Shown here: positions 1 to 13,098 of the stretch, piece by piece
How the letters are laid out: each line of letters starts with the position of its first letter
How positions within the stretch are numbered: position 1 is the first letter of the stretch
Assembly: GCA_020912385.1 (NCBI GenBank)
Contig: CP087207.1
Location: 2,604,001-2,668,000, forward strand
Direction: 5' to 3'
DNA: 64,000 bases
DNA from: Neofusicoccum parvum
Taxonomy: Eukaryota; Ascomycota; Dothideomycetes; Botryosphaeriales; Botryosphaeriaceae
Position numbers and translations under genes: made by a program
The notes under the pieces: model-generated
What the model was told of the DNA's origin: nothing
Seen by the model: the letters and a program-made list of their open reading frames with translations, nothing else
The model's database searches: none

Positions 1-20
1 CTGGACTGCTGGACTGCTGG
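1..20. repeat. Short 8-bp direct repeat
   Basis: The window opens with 2.5 copies of the unit CTGGACTG. It may continue to the left of the window. No function is implied. Confidence 0.6.
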
Positions 21-3000
21 TCGAGCCCAGGCAAGGCGCCGAGGGGCCATGGCGTGTGGCAGCACGGCGGCGCTCGACGCGCGCGATCCAGCGACTCTTC
101 AGTCGCTCGACAGGCAGCTGCTGCGCGACGCGGCTCTGTGCGGGCTTGACCGCTTTCTGATTGAGGCGGCGCTGGTTGAGGCGCGTCGCGACAGCGCCCC
201 TGCAACGGCGTGCCGTTACTCCCGACGAGCTGACGCTCTAAACGGCAGCGAGCGGATCTGGTCCTGCCCGCAGCGGTTCTAGAAGACGCGCCGATCGACG
301 CAGCTCCCAGCAGGCAGCAGCTAGGGCGGGTGGTCTTCTTCCCTCTGGCCATTGTGGTTCGCCTGGGACACGGAGACAGCTGAGGAACTAGGAAATGGTG
401 GAATACGCCCGTCGGCGCCGTGGTATCACTAATCCACGCAGACGGACTCGCCGCGAGCCCGCAGTGGCAGCGCTCTAGCACAGTGTATCCCAGAAGGCAC
501 GCCGGCAGATGCTGGCCTGGCAGGTGCCGCCGGGGTCGACGAAGCTTCGTGGGGGACGACTAGAGGAGAGACAGCGCAGCAGGCCTTGGCTGCAATATCG
601 ATGTTTATGCGGCGCTCAATCAATGTGGTGAGCGCTATTCCGCCGCCGCGGCCGCGCAGCGCAGCGGCAGCCAAAGCGGGAACCATGGGGTGCTTTGCGA
701 GCACTTTGGGCAACAGCGTCCCCGGAGCAGGCTGTCGGAAACGTATAATAGATGGCTCGGCGCGAAAAGCACCTAGATGCCTGCACTCAGGCAGCGACAT
801 GTCCCGAAGCAGCGCAAGAAGGTCGGACGCGAAGGAAACTGCCGGCGTTTCCGAACACGAAAGTTAAGGCGCTGGATGTTGTACGTACAGCATCACATCA
901 CCAGCGTGGTGAGGCTGGTCAGGCCGACCTCATTACGTGAGCTGCGGCGCGACTTCGCGCTGGCGCCGTGGGCCGGTGTCCAGGCCGGGCAGCTCGTCGC
1001 CGGCGCAGTACGCAGTACGTCACGCCCAACGACTCGCCGCGGCCACGACTCGCTGCTGGAGGCACAGGGCTAAGCCTCTGGCCCGCAGCGCCCCCGACCT
1101 CGCGCCGCCGCCGGCCAGCCCTACGAGCACGCCGCCCGCCGCTCAGCTCCCGCGCTCCCAGCGCCCAGCGCCCGGCGCCCGGCGCGCAGCTCCCAGCGCG
1201 CAGCTCGCGAAAAAGTTTTCACCACCGTCGCTGACTCCAGGCGCAGGCGCGTCGCCCGTCGGATCCCAGGGGCGGCTCTTCTGCAGCACCACGCCCCGCG
1301 GCGCGCCCCAAACGCCGCTCCAGCAGGCTATTGACGTGACCGCGCTCCAGACAGATATATCTGCTGCCCGATGGACCCATCATCCGCAGCCCGCTGCATT
1401 TTTAGACGGCGGCGGGCCCGCGCACGGGCTGCTAGGCCGTCAGGGTGCGCGCGCGGCGCCCTGATTGGGCCCATTTCCGCCGAAGCGACCTGGCGTGCGA
1501 CTCAATGGCAACAGCGTCACGGTTAGTCGGCATCTCGAGCTTCCACGTCGCGCACTTCTTTCCGCCCGCCCAACCCCAATCGCCATGCTGACCTGATCCC
1601 AGGAGCGTTGTTTCCGCGCCGCCCGTGCCAATGCCTTCCCCAGAGCGCCGCCGCCCGCCACGCGTGGTTCCCAGCGGCCCGCCGCCAGGAATGCACCCAT
1701 GTCGTGGCTGCTCCGCCTGCTGCCCCCCCAGCCTGCCCCTGTGCGTTAGCAGCAGACGCACTTCGCCACAGTCTATCGAGATCCCGAGTCCACGTGTGCC
1801 CGCGCGCCCAGGGACTCCGCCGGGCTGTGCAAGTCACCGCCAGCCAGAGCCCGCCGAGCTGGGCAGATCCCGCAGGCACAGTGTGGCTTGGACAGCAGCA
1901 TGTCGATGGCGGTCTCTCGAAACATGTGCAACGCCTCGGGGTTGCCGAACCCAGATGCGTTGGCCGCACACGCTTGCCAAGCGAACACGCATCCTGAACC
2001 GTCACCGGAGATCAACCAGCCGCACGCTCTGGGTATGGATACCCATCTGCTGCCCTCCGAGAGCCGCTGCTGGCCAATGGCTGCCCCGCCGGCGAGGATC
2101 CTGCCGCGCTCCCAGTCGTAACATACCCCCAAACAGGCCCGTCATGAAAGCATTCGCCATCACCGCCGCCTGGCAGGGAAGTATAGCCGTCAGCGTCCCC
2201 CAGGCCGGGTCGCCAGACGCGCAGCGATTGGATCCCGCCGCCCACCGACCAGAGGGAGTTCCCGCCAAATATTTTATCCGTCCTTCCGCGCCCACGGCTC
2301 GAGCCAGAGGGCAGCCCTGCCCCCTTTACCTGCAGCAGGCGAGACTGTCGTGATTGCTTGGGCTCGGCAGCACAAACAGGAAACCCTCCCTTGCTCTGCC
2401 TTCGCCACACGCGCTCATAGGGTTCATGTGAGATCTTTTGTTTCTTGGCGACGAGGTGAGATTTCCTTCCTCATTTGCTCCTGTGTGACTCTCGAACACG
2501 CGTCACCCTTTCCTTAGGCCTCCGCGTGCTGCACGATCCCACCCCCGTCACCCTATCAACTTTGCGTCGACACCAAGAATGGTGTCATGCCGAGGCGGCG
2601 AAGTTACAGATAGTTGACGCTCAAGTGCCCAGGGGCCGTCGAGGCCAGGGGGGCCTTCGCCTTTTGCCGAGGCCTGGCAGACAGCAGCCACAGGCGCCGG
2701 TTGTGAGTTTGCATCTGTATGCACTGCAGCATATCAGCCTCCAGGCTCGGCGCCGCAGGGAACGGGGCGATTCATGGCCAGGCTCTGCGGCACGCTCGAC
2801 CAGCGCGCACACACGGCCCCGGGACGAGGCCGTCCAAATGAAAGTCAGTGGGGAAGTGCACGCAAAGTGCCGGCGCTGAGAGATCCACGTATTCGTTTTG
2901 TCGACGTCGACATGGCCAAGGACCAAGACATGGCCCGGCCGGCGCGCAGGCTAGCCGGATGCAGCAACAGAGTTGGACGTGCCTGAAGAGGCTGCAGCTA

Positions 3001-4424
3001 TTTTTGCAGACGGGGATGACGCTGTTGCATCATGGCTGCTATAGCGGCCGGGCGATGACGATGAGTCAGGACAGGCATGCCCATGGCCAGATTGCTCCGG
3101 ACGGCGCTCAGTCTATCAACGGCCCCATCAGTCCCTGCCGATCCGCCCTAGCTGGTGTCTAGGGCGGCACTAGGGCGGGTGACAGGGAGTGGTTTGCACC
3201 TGGACAGGCCCGGATGCAGCGTCACTCGGGGCGTCAGCAGTGGACGAATTGCTCGAGCCATGGTTGGGTTCCGGCAAGCTCGCGGATCGGCATCCGAGTT
3301 CATGCGCACGCAGATCTGGGACTCTGCTAGCGGCCGGGGAAGAGGGCGAGGGCCGTTATCGGATTCGGCGGCACCCCCACGACCGGAGCGTGATAGCGGG
3401 CGCGACGGTGCGAGAGCGCTGCTGAGGCCGTTGGGCCACGGGCGGAGGGCCGGGGCTCGGGCGGGCAGCTGACGTCCCACTGCGCCCCGACGCGCAGCTG
3501 CGGTGGACAATGCGCCACATCACGGGGCCCGGGCGCAGTGTGGTGCAAGGCGCAGCGCGCGACGGGGCACCGGTGGTGTGTGGCCCCAGGCAGCTCCACC
3601 GCGCCGGCGCGCATGCTGCACTCGTCGCTGCGCTCGGCGCCAAGCGTCCCGGCGCGCGAGGCCTGCCAAGTGATTCCTGTCGAGGCGCGCGTCCGCCGGC
3701 GGTGGTGGTGCTGGCTGGGGGGCCGGCGAGGCGGCTGACTCGGCGCGAACACACAGATCGCCTATTTCCGCCGGCGGCCGGCATGCCTGCGGCTGCGGCG
3801 CGGCGGATTGGCTGGCGCGCGCCGGGTTCGAGGGTTCTGGAAAAAGCGGCAGCGCCGGTGGGGTGCTGCGATCCCATGCGCGGCCAAGCACTCCGCTTCG
3901 GCACGCCGCAGCGCCGCCACTCGTACGGCTGCACCAGCAGCGCTTGGCCCACCCCAGGCCGTCGGGGAGCGGGAGGTGCGCGCGACGGCGCACTATCCCT
4001 CGATAAGCGAGGCCAAGCTTCATCCATTACGTAGCGCTGGGCAATAGGGCGCTGCTGAAGTAATGCGCCGGCGCCCGCGACATCGTCCTTCCCTACCCGG
4101 TGGATCGGCCTGCTCCCAGTCACACAGCCGCCCGGCCTGCCCTCGCTCGGCGCAGCCCTACCCACGACCTGCGGGGCGCCTCCTGCGTGTGCGAGCCACC
4201 GAAGCCCCCAACGGCGGCCGCTCTTGGCGGCGCAGCTGCGATTTGCACGCCCGCGCTCGGTGATTCCTTAACACCGCCGCGCCTGCGATCACCGCCACCG
4301 ACCGCCCTTGGCGGCTCCGTCTCCACAGCCTGTGATATGCCCTGGTCACATTAAAACCCATTCCCCCAGCGGATTTTCACCCGAGCCGCGGAGTCGACCT
4401 GACCTAGAATCCCCTCGCCCACAC
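1..4424. other. GC-rich intergenic block, no supported gene
   Basis: About 4.4 kb with no reading frame I can tie to a protein family. Several frames stay open for 100-270 codons on both strands (for example 3356-4165 minus and 1625-2353 plus), but they overlap one another, are rich in Ala, Arg, Pro and Gly, and carry no domain. This is what GC-rich DNA with few stop triplets gives by chance. A short C/G-rich imperfect repeat built on AGCGCCC/GGCGCCC lies near 1150-1210. The last few hundred bases should hold the promoter of the Zn2Cys6 gene starting at 4425, but no specific element is obvious. Confidence 0.6.
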
Positions 4425-7400
4425 ATGGCCGCCCACACGCCCTCCGAGACAATGCCTCTCGAGGACGCGCCGAGTGCGTCTGCCTCGAGCACCACGCCGT
4501 GGGCCACGCCCGGCACCCAGGACACCGAGCACACGCCCCGCGACCAGTCCGAGCAGCCCGACGCGGACCAGCCGTCGCCGCCCGCCGACGGCGCCGCCGA
4601 CTCGCACGCCCCGCGGCCGCAGGTGCCCATGCAGAAGCGCCGCAGAGTCACTCGCGCCTGCGACGAGTGCCGCCGCAAGAAGATCAAGTGCGATGGCAAG
4701 CAGCCGTGTACCCATTGCACCGTCTACAGCTACGGTGCGTCGCCAATGGCCCTGGCCCCCAACCTTCCCTCCCCCGCTGACGCCCCCAAGAGTGCACCTA
4801 CGACCAGCCCTCCAACCGCCGCCGCAATGCCGCCCCGCAGTACGTCGAGGCGCTGGAGAACCGGATGAAGCGCGCCGAGGCCCTCCTGGGCGCCATCCTC
4901 CCCAATGTAGACCTCGACGACCCTGCCATCGTGGCAAGCTTGCAGGAAGGTGTGCTGCCTCCCCTCCCCCAGCACCACGCCCGGCCCTTCGCCGCGCCAG
5001 ACACCCAGATGGCCAACGCGCCAGCTGACCGCCCCATGCGCGCCGACACCATGAACCCGCAGGTGCACCTCGAGGAAGGCCAGCTCGAGTCGATGGTGCG
5101 CGCCACGGGCCAGCTCGACCTCGATGAACACGGCTACTGGGACTACCACGGCCACTCGTCCGGCCTGAGCTTTGTGCGTCGAATGCGGGAGAGGTTCGAC
5201 ATCATGGGCAGAGGTGAAGGCGAATCGTCCCCCTTTCCCAGTGCCCGCCCGCTCTCCCACGTGTTCGAGTCGCCTAAGTCTGTACAGGATTCGCCTGCGA
5301 CATTCGACAATGTATTGCCTGGTGGTGCCGAGCTGCCTCCCAAGGGGAAGGCCCAGGAGCTGTGCGACACTGCCATCAACGATGCCAGCGCCCTGCTACG
5401 TGTTGTGCATCTGCCCACTTTCTGGAAGAGCTTCGAGGAGCTGTATAGCAAGTCGCCCGAAGAGTATGGTGCTGCCGAGAATAGTTTCCTGCCCTTGCTG
5501 TACACTGTCCTTGCCCTAGGAACCCTGTTTTCACGGACCTCTGAGGATCTGGACGAGGTAGGCTACGAGAACGCCATTAACCAAGGGTACGTCGGCCTCC
5601 CCGCACCGCCCCGCGCCGCTTGCTGACCGCTCTGCAGTGTTCAATATTTCAAGGCTGCCCGCAACATCCTGGACATTGCCATGTGCCGTGACCTGCATGC
5701 GCTCCAGGCTGTTATCTTCATGATCCTGTTCCTCCAGTCTTCTGCCAAGCTGTCCACTTGCTACGCCTACATCGGGATTGCCCTCCGCTCCGCTCTGCGC
5801 ATGGGCTTGCATCGTTCCATGAACGACAGGTTTAACCCCATCGAAAATGAGACTCGCAAGAGAATTTTCTGGGTCATTCGGAAGATGGACATTTATGTGG
5901 GAGCTCTTCTAGGCTTGCCTCACACCATGAGCAGTGAGGAGATTGACCAGGAGCTGCCCGCTGAGCTTGATGACGAGTACATTACGGAGACTGAATATTT
6001 GACCCAGCCTCCAGGCACCGTTTCTCTCATCACTGCGTGCAACGCGCATACTACGCTCATTGACATTCTCGCAAAGGTGGTTCGTGTAGTCTACCCCATC
6101 AAGGGCAAGACGCACATCCTGCAGGGCCAGAAGATAATGTCCTACACAGTCTCCTATGCTGATATTAGGGAACTCGAGCGAGATCTCCAGCAGTGGATGG
6201 AGCACCTCCCGATGGCGTTGAAGCCTGGAGGGGAGGCGTCCATCCTGATCACTCGGTGAGTGTTGGACGGCGAGTCGAGAACGACCAGCAGCTGACTCTT
6301 GGCAGTGTCCGCCAGCTTCTTCGCATGGCATATGCTCACACGCAGATGATGCTCTACCGTCCGTTTGTCCACTACGTTTCCAAGTCGCCAAACTGTGCCA
6401 CTCTTGACAAGCGTGCGTATGCTTGCGCGTCCGCCTGTATCAGCGTGTCCCGGAACATCATCCACATCACAGCGGAAATGAAGAAGCGCGGGATGCTCAA
6501 TGGCTGCTACTGGTTCACAATGTACACGACATTCTTCTCGATCATGACTCTCGTGTACTTCGCCCTCGAGAACCCGGAGTCGCCCACGAGTCAGGACGTG
6601 TTGAAGGAGGCGTACGAGGGAAAGGATGTCTTGGAAGGCCTTGCCAAGCGGAGTATGGCCGCAGATAGGTGCACGAGCACGCTCAGGGTAGGTTTGACGT
6701 TTTCATTTTTACGTACACCCACTGACAAACGCAGGCTGTGTTTGACCAGCTCCCGGAACGCATTCAACGCGGCCGAGAGCTGGCGCTCGCCGCCGCGAGT
6801 CGCAAGCGTCGACAAGCCCCATCACCCCAGCCCGATGACAAGTCGATGTCCGGTCTATCCGAGCCAGACTTACATGATGTTCAGGCAATCCCTCCTCGGC
6901 GCGCCAACACCTTTCCGAAGAACCTCGAAGATCCCCGCACGAGAGGGTCGTTCCGGCCGAGCTTTCCTCAGCCTCCGGATCTTGATGACCCGCCGCAGAG
7001 CCAGCTCGGGACCGGCGCCTTCTCTCACAGCATGCCCGCCACCAATAGTTTTTACCCTCAAGGTATGCAGCAGAACATGACCCCGTCCCCGGTGTTCCGC
7101 CAGGCGCAGCAGAACCAGATGCCCCAGTACGGCTTCCTGCCCGCGCACAACACGTTCATCGACCGCATCAACGGTCTCAACCCGCCGATTCCCGATCTGA
7201 GTGCCATGATGTTCCCGTCCGGCGACCCGCTCGCGTATCCGAACCAGCCGATGACGACGTTCGAGAACAACGGGTTCAGCAACATCAACAGGGCCGGCGA
7301 CGCTGCCAACGCGTTTCTCGCATTCGGCGGATCCGGCGGTCCCGGAACGCCCGCCTCCAACCGGAGCGGCAGCAACAGGAACTCGGGCATCTTCGCCCTC

Positions 7401-7751
7401 CCGCAGAACGCCACCCCGCACGGTGACCCGCACGGCGCCGGGACCGTCGACGTCGAGCTCCACAACCCCAGCCCCTTCATCTTTGCCGCCGGCACGCAGT
7501 TCGGCATGGCCCCCGGCTCGATGCACGCACAGCAGCATGGCCACAGACAGCAGGGACAGATGTTCGGTGCCGGCGCGGGCATGCAGGACGGCATGGCCGC
7601 GTCGAGCGGTGCGGGGATGGGTGGGCCCATGGCCATGGCCGGCACCAATCCCATGAACCTGGACGACCTCTTTACCGGAGAGGAATGGGCTGGCATGTTC
7701 GCCGAGCAAGGGAGCGGCATGGGGCAGGGGATGGGCTTCGGATTCCGTTAA
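4425..7751 (+). CDS. Zn2Cys6 (Gal4-type) fungal transcription factor
   Basis: Five exons: 4425-4734, 4791-5586, 5638-6255, 6306-6687 and 6735-7751, giving 1040 residues. A basic stretch ([17 protein letters not shown]) leads into a complete binuclear zinc cluster with cysteines at 79, 82, 89, 95, 98 and 105. The first intron interrupts the codon just before Cys105, and splicing restores YSYECTYDQ. A short linker and coiled segment ([16 protein letters not shown]) follow, then the helical fungal-specific regulatory domain (roughly residues 250-650) and a long tail rich in Gly, Met, Pro, Gln and Asn ending in an acidic [10 protein letters not shown] patch that could activate transcription. It should act in the nucleus on CGG-containing sites. 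The chosen ATG starts MAAHTPSE; an in-frame ATG at 4308 is further upstream. The cluster resembles regulators often annotated as xylanolytic-activator-like, but I cannot assign a target pathway or symbol. Confidence 0.93.
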
Positions 7752-8990
7752 CGATATGTGATGAGGAGTAGGAGGTGGATGCGAGGATCCGGCAAGGGGT
7801 TGAAGAGAAGGAGGCGACGAGTCAGGAGCAAGGATGCCTCGGGTTGGAGCAAGAGGTGTGTCGTAAGAGGAGAGTCAGGAAGAGGAGGTCAAAGAAGAGA
7901 GCCCGGAGGTGGGATGGACTTGTCCTACCTATTTTGTCAAGAGCGGCGCCGGTTCGCCGCACCCAGGAGTCTGTGGGGGTTGTCATACGCGCATACTGTG
8001 CATGTACCAGGTGTACGCACTGCCTCATTGCATTGCTTACGCTTCGTTCATGATACCCCGCGGTTTTAAGATATAAAGGCTTTTTGTGGAGGGGGGCGAA
8101 TGGTTGGTTGTGTAAAGAGAAAGACGATTTTTCGAGGGGATTACTTGTGGGTAAGAAGGGTGGAAAAAGGGTGACGAAGGCGTCAATTTCATATTTTTCT
8201 TCCTTTTCTCACGTCATTTGCGCTCTTCCTCTTGGTTTCTGTTTCATTTTTCCAGCATCCATCTGACCATTTTCCTGGCGCTGCATCGGGTGTTTTGCTC
8301 GCATCTTTCCGCTGAACGATGAATGCATGGGCTCGGTGTCAGCATTGGGGAACATCATTTCCGCTCCTTTGGAAAACCACGTTGAATATGTCTAGTGTGT
8401 GGTGGTAGTGTGGGGACGTGAGTGTCTTGTTTTCGTTTTATTTTTATTTTTTTTCCCTTTGCTAGCTACGGAGAGTGTGCTGGTTGTCGTTGCCGTCGGA
8501 GGAGTATAGTTGGGTGCCTGGGCACATCTAAAGAGTAATTCGTTGTTGGTCGTTGTTGTTGCTACTGTTCCGTTTCCCCCTGTGTTGATAGTGATGGTGA
8601 TGATGTGGATATGTGGTGGATGGTTCGGTGTGTTTGTAGGTAGATAGGCTTGCGGAGATCTATGATTAGGAGGCACAATTGAGAAACAATGGAGAAGAAA
8701 CCGGCAGCAACAAGCGTTCGGATCTGCAGAAGGGCCACGAGGAGCGTCTGCTTGTCCCTCCGTCCAGAGCAACAGGAGCTGGGGATCTGCCCCTCCCCCT
8801 CCCAGACCGGAGCCTCCTCCAAAGCCAGCAGCGCACCTACCACAGCGTCCTCCGCAGAGCAATGAACATACCTGCCAGATCAGGCCACACCTGCATTGCG
8901 TTGCTGAGTCATCCCATCGCTACGCTGCAGGGTGCGGAGGTTAGCAACGAGAAAATCGCGATGTGATAGTGATCCCACGTCACCGGTGGT
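7752..8990. other. 3' flank of the Zn2Cys6 gene, no gene seen
   Basis: This stretch follows the TAA of the transcription factor. It holds a pyrimidine-rich patch around 8185-8265 and T/G-rich simple sequence around 8420-8640. The only sizeable frame (8392-8862, minus) encodes Thr/Asn low complexity and I do not regard it as a gene. Confidence 0.5.
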
Positions 8991-10370
8991 CTTCCCTCTC
9001 TTGGCGTGCAGTACAGCCGTCGGCTATCGCCGCTCGCTGCTCTGCCTCCCCCAGCCTACGGCACGCCATTCCAATCCGTTCGCATACCTAGGCGCTGTTG
9101 CGCCTGGGGGACACAGGCAAAGCAGCGGAACCACCTAGCTCGCGCTCGGCCGCCGCCCGCGAGCCCTCGCGTCTCAAGCGTACCAAGCGCCGGGTTCGCC
9201 CGTCGCTTCCCTCGCATTCGTATAGTCACTCGCTCTCTCCAACGCATCGCAAGTCTCCTCTCGCCAGCGGCCATTGGGGGCGATTCAGGTGGCCGGTGCG
9301 CCTCCGGTCCGCCATGGTTCCTCTCTACACAGCTTCACCACCGCCCACCCGCGCGCGAACGCGCGGCCGCCTGGACGCGACGGATGCTTCCGGTCCGTCG
9401 TATTTCGGCGTGGCGTCGCAGATGCCGGCTTTCCGGCGTCGTCCAGGGCAACTTGGGCGGTGGTGGGTTCCTCTGCTGCCTCTGTTACCCGCCAAGGCGA
9501 GCGGGTCAGCGAAAGTGGCACGGCGTCTGGCTTTGCCAAGGGCGGCGCCCTTGGCGCGAAGGTTTGGCGCCGAGAGCGGAGGGAGGGGTAGGGATGGGAC
9601 GGCTGGCTTTTTCCCTTGCTTTCTCGCAGAGGGCCTTGGCTGGACACCTGAGGCATGGACGAGAGCGTGGGCGTTTCTCCGCGCCGGCGAGCTTGTGGCG
9701 TGGCACCTGCGGGGTGCTGGTTGGTTGGGGAGGGGGAGAGAGGGCTGGACGCCGGGGTTTCTGGGCAGGGAATGCTGTGGCGCAAACCATTTCCCATCCC
9801 TCCCGCACGAACGGGCGTGCGCTGGCGCAAGCCGACTTTCCGCGGACTGGGCAGAAGGGCTTGGACTCCGCCGATGGGAGGGAAAGTCTCGGGAGATGGG
9901 GGCACGTGGATGGCGTGCGCCCTGAAGGGTCAACTGTGGTTATCTCTCGCCACCATCTGCCCTCCCAAGACGTCGCAACTCTCCGCCAGTCTTGCCCAGG
10001 CTCTTGGATCCCGCTGGCGGTGGAAGAGGCCGGCAGACGTGCCTCCAAGGGTCCGCCTGAACCCTTGGGCTTGTCTTCCGTCTCCGCGATTGCGACCGCC
10101 CTTTTCTCCAAGAGCTGGCTTCTTTCCCGCGCACTGGGCGGGCTTGGTCTCCGCCGCTGGCCGCTGGTTAGACGCTATTGGGTAAGGGCTCATGCTGTGC
10201 TGGTCCAGTACGCGTGGCCTGACTTACCCTCAGGCTGCGCGGTTGGCGTCTTTCCGCGCTCGCCACTTATCCCGTACCAAGCGCGGACTTGGCTGCGGGG
10301 GAGCGGAGGAGAGGGGATTTTGGCGCTGTCTAGCCTGTTTGGGTCGGCGGCATGATTGTACGTGTCTGTT
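8991..10370. other. GC-rich block open in several frames
   Basis: A frame of 449 codons (9006-10355, plus) stays open here, overlapped by a 275-codon plus frame and roughly 200-codon minus frames. The predicted proteins are rich in Arg, Gly, Trp and Ser, show no domain, and no pair of splice sites improves them. I see no reliable gene, but the shared lack of stops in opposing frames is noted as a finding. Confidence 0.4.
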
Positions 10371-13098
10371 GGATAATGGACCTTAGTAAAAGGATGTAGG
10401 GATCAAATCGAAGTGAGTATGTCAGGGTCGGCGCGACCCCCCTCGGATTTGATTCGATATCACTCATGCAGCATTCATCCCTCTATGATCATGAAGTTGA
10501 GCATGATAGTCAACAAATAGCTAGTCTCTCCCCATTCCAAACAACTCCGCACTTCTACTTGGTCAGAGTAGTCTGTATTCAGGATTGTGTCAAATCACAT
10601 TTGGCGAATGTTGTTCAGATGGTCAAGTAGACGAGGGACCCGTTGGGGTGAGAGGCCTGGAGATTATGACAGGTAAGGCTCCGAAGCCAATATTTCTCAA
10701 GGCTAGATACTCCTGTGATATTCCTCAAAACAAGCCTGTCCGAAAAAACGGAGGTGTTTGACGGTCGTTCCTCGACGGTGAGATACCTCTACGAAGCACT
10801 TCTCGTGAGGGGATGTGGTGGACTGTGTTCTAGTAGTTGATGGTACGTCTGGTTGAGGGGGAATCGTGTCTGGGTTTGAAATGTCAAAGTGAAGCTAAGG
10901 TATAACGTTCCTGTAGGTGGCTCCTTCAAGGCTTCCATTTTAACCAGGCAAAGTCCTTCGGCGGAGTCAAAGATAACAACGTCCATAAACCCCTTCGCGG
11001 AATAACCCAAGGGGCTGAAATAGCCGCATGCAAGCTCTGGCTGAGCAAGTGTGTGGGCTTGCCTGATGGTGCCGAAGTAGGAGAGGCGCCGTCGTGGGTT
11101 GTAGGGTATTGGCAATTGAGCCAAAGTCCGCACTTAGCGATGGCCAGAGCGGCACAGCATTATAACGGGTGAGCGTGCAGCCATGCTTCTCGTGGGAGTA
11201 TAGGCTATGGCTGATTCTGATTTTGATTATGTTGGACGTCAGAATTCTTTGCTGGATAATGTTATCCAATGTAGCCACCACATTCATGCCACTTACAAGC
11301 CCTGAAGGTCTATCGTTGCAAATTCCGCGTGTATCTCTCCTTTGTTTTTTTTTTTTTTAAAAAAAAATTCTTTTAGGGAGACCTTGTCGATTTGCATCAT
11401 TGCGTCCGAAACCACTGTTCCTCCATGTCATTTGTGCGCATCTCCCTTCAAATATGCTTGTCCGCGGTATTTATACTTGGGCCTGAAAGGCTCGTACAAC
11501 TTTGTCCACCTAATAATCCTACCCACACCACGCTTCCACCAACATCACCTTTGTCTGCCTCGTACCTCTGAGTGCCTGAGGAGAGGAAAATTGTGTCTCT
11601 GCCTAGCATGCACATTTCTGAAGTACGCGTGGGTACGAGGCAGAGGGAGATAAGGTAGTTGAAGGCTGGGTAGGTAATGGTGAGAGACCAGTGGGGGTGT
11701 ATAAATGAATTGAAAGAGCTAAAGGATCTAGGAAAAAGGCATTGAAATTTCGAGGTCTTCTTGGAATAAGCGGAATTGGTGACATCTTCGAGGAGTAAGT
11801 TGTGAATATGTCAAGGCTATTTTGGATCGGCCCACTGAAGACGGAACGGTCTCTCGGGGTCAGATGTTTTGAAACCTGAACAGTCGCCTGCTCATTTGGT
11901 AGCAACATGACGATGAACTCAATTGAGTATCTGCCTAGCTTACGCTCTGCTGTCAAGAGATGAGTTAAAATTCGAAGCACTGTAAAGACGTGGTTCATCC
12001 AGACCTAAAGGTTGACAGCCGGTTGGCGTATGAGCATTTCATTCTTTTCCAGCACATGGAATACGTATATTCTGGCTGATGGAAGCTTCGATGCCGACTT
12101 GTTCTTCCGCAAGAGATGTCGAAGGGCAGAAAAAGAAATGGATCCTCAGCAGCGTAGCTCACGGATCTGCGTGGAAGATCTCTGACTCTTCGGAAACCCG
12201 ACTACCATGGTTAGCCTGCAAGTGCAAGGATCTAGAGCTTGAAATAGGTATGGTGTTTCTCCACGGGGTAAGATTGTCAAGTGTTAATGAGAAGTCAGGA
12301 ATGGCCATCTCATCTGTAGTTGCAAGCTTCAGGCCGAGAGAAGCTAACATGATGCAATGCAAACTTGAATGGTTCCGGGAGAAAGACCTGCTGGAGTGAG
12401 TGTTTCACCAAATCTACGACTTTGCAATGAAAGAATATGTTGAGGGACGAGAGGGCTCAGTGAGGTTTGCAGACTTGCTCAGGCAAGCCGAAGAATGACG
12501 GAGACTACCTTGGAAGCAAAGATAACCATGGAATAGCAAATTGCAAGGGCGAGATGCAGCATCTTCGAAATAGCAGAGAACTCAGACTGATTCGGGCATG
12601 TGTCCTCGGCAAGGGCCATCGTTATGCGCATGATTAAGCCCAAATTCGGCACATGCCCTGTAATGACAGCGAATCCCTGCCGAAATGCGAGTTGAACGCC
12701 CAAATACAGGCGAGGGCGAGCCGCCAGTTAGCATGTGCAGGACACATCGTGACTGGGGTGGTGGCCGGGCGGTGAGGAGCGCAACCTTCGAGCCTCATGC
12801 TGCGAGACGAAACGGCAGCGGACACGCGTGCATCAATCTGGGGCGCGACGGGTTGGAAACACGCTACGGCGGGCAGCTTCTCAGACGTGGCATCTCAATT
12901 TCCGGCAAGATCGAGGACCGCAAGCGCGCTCCTTTTTCGCGCGTGCGGCTGGTGTCGGGCGGAAGATTGGGTTTTTCCGCGCCGCACTCGCTTGCACGGC
13001 CGGCTGTGAACACCACGAAAATCCGAACTCGCGCACCGAGACGACCAACGACAGCGACATCCCACTAACCACCACCACCCGACAGCAAATCGAGCAGG
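10371..13098. other. AT-richer gene-poor interval upstream of uL13
   Basis: No frame longer than about 130 codons and none recognisable. Small frames at 10789-11133 (minus), 11603-11998 (minus) and 12079-12399 (plus) have no visible domain. The composition changes sharply from the GC-rich block on its left, so this may be old decayed sequence. The last 300-400 bases should hold the ribosomal-protein promoter and leader; a CACC-rich stretch sits just before the ATG at 13099. Confidence 0.45.
11345..11367. repeat. Poly(T)/poly(A) tract (T14 then A9)
   Basis: Fourteen T followed directly by nine A. Such dA:dT tracts are known to disfavour nucleosomes. Here it lies in gene-poor DNA with no coding start nearby. 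Confidence 0.85.

Noticed and set aside
3815..3845. tRNA-like T-arm GGTTCGAGG
   Set aside because: No matching acceptor, D-arm or anticodon arm can be folded around it, and no box A lies at the right distance.
3356..4165. 269-codon minus frame in the left GC-rich block
   Set aside because: Low-complexity Arg/Ala/Pro/Gly sequence with three competing open frames and no family signature.
10400..10475. Apparent inverted repeat around GGGTCGGCGCGACCC
   Set aside because: Only a 6-bp stem is perfect. The flanking ATCAAATC/GATTTGAT words do not align as a longer stem, so it is too weak to call a regulatory or mobile-element end.
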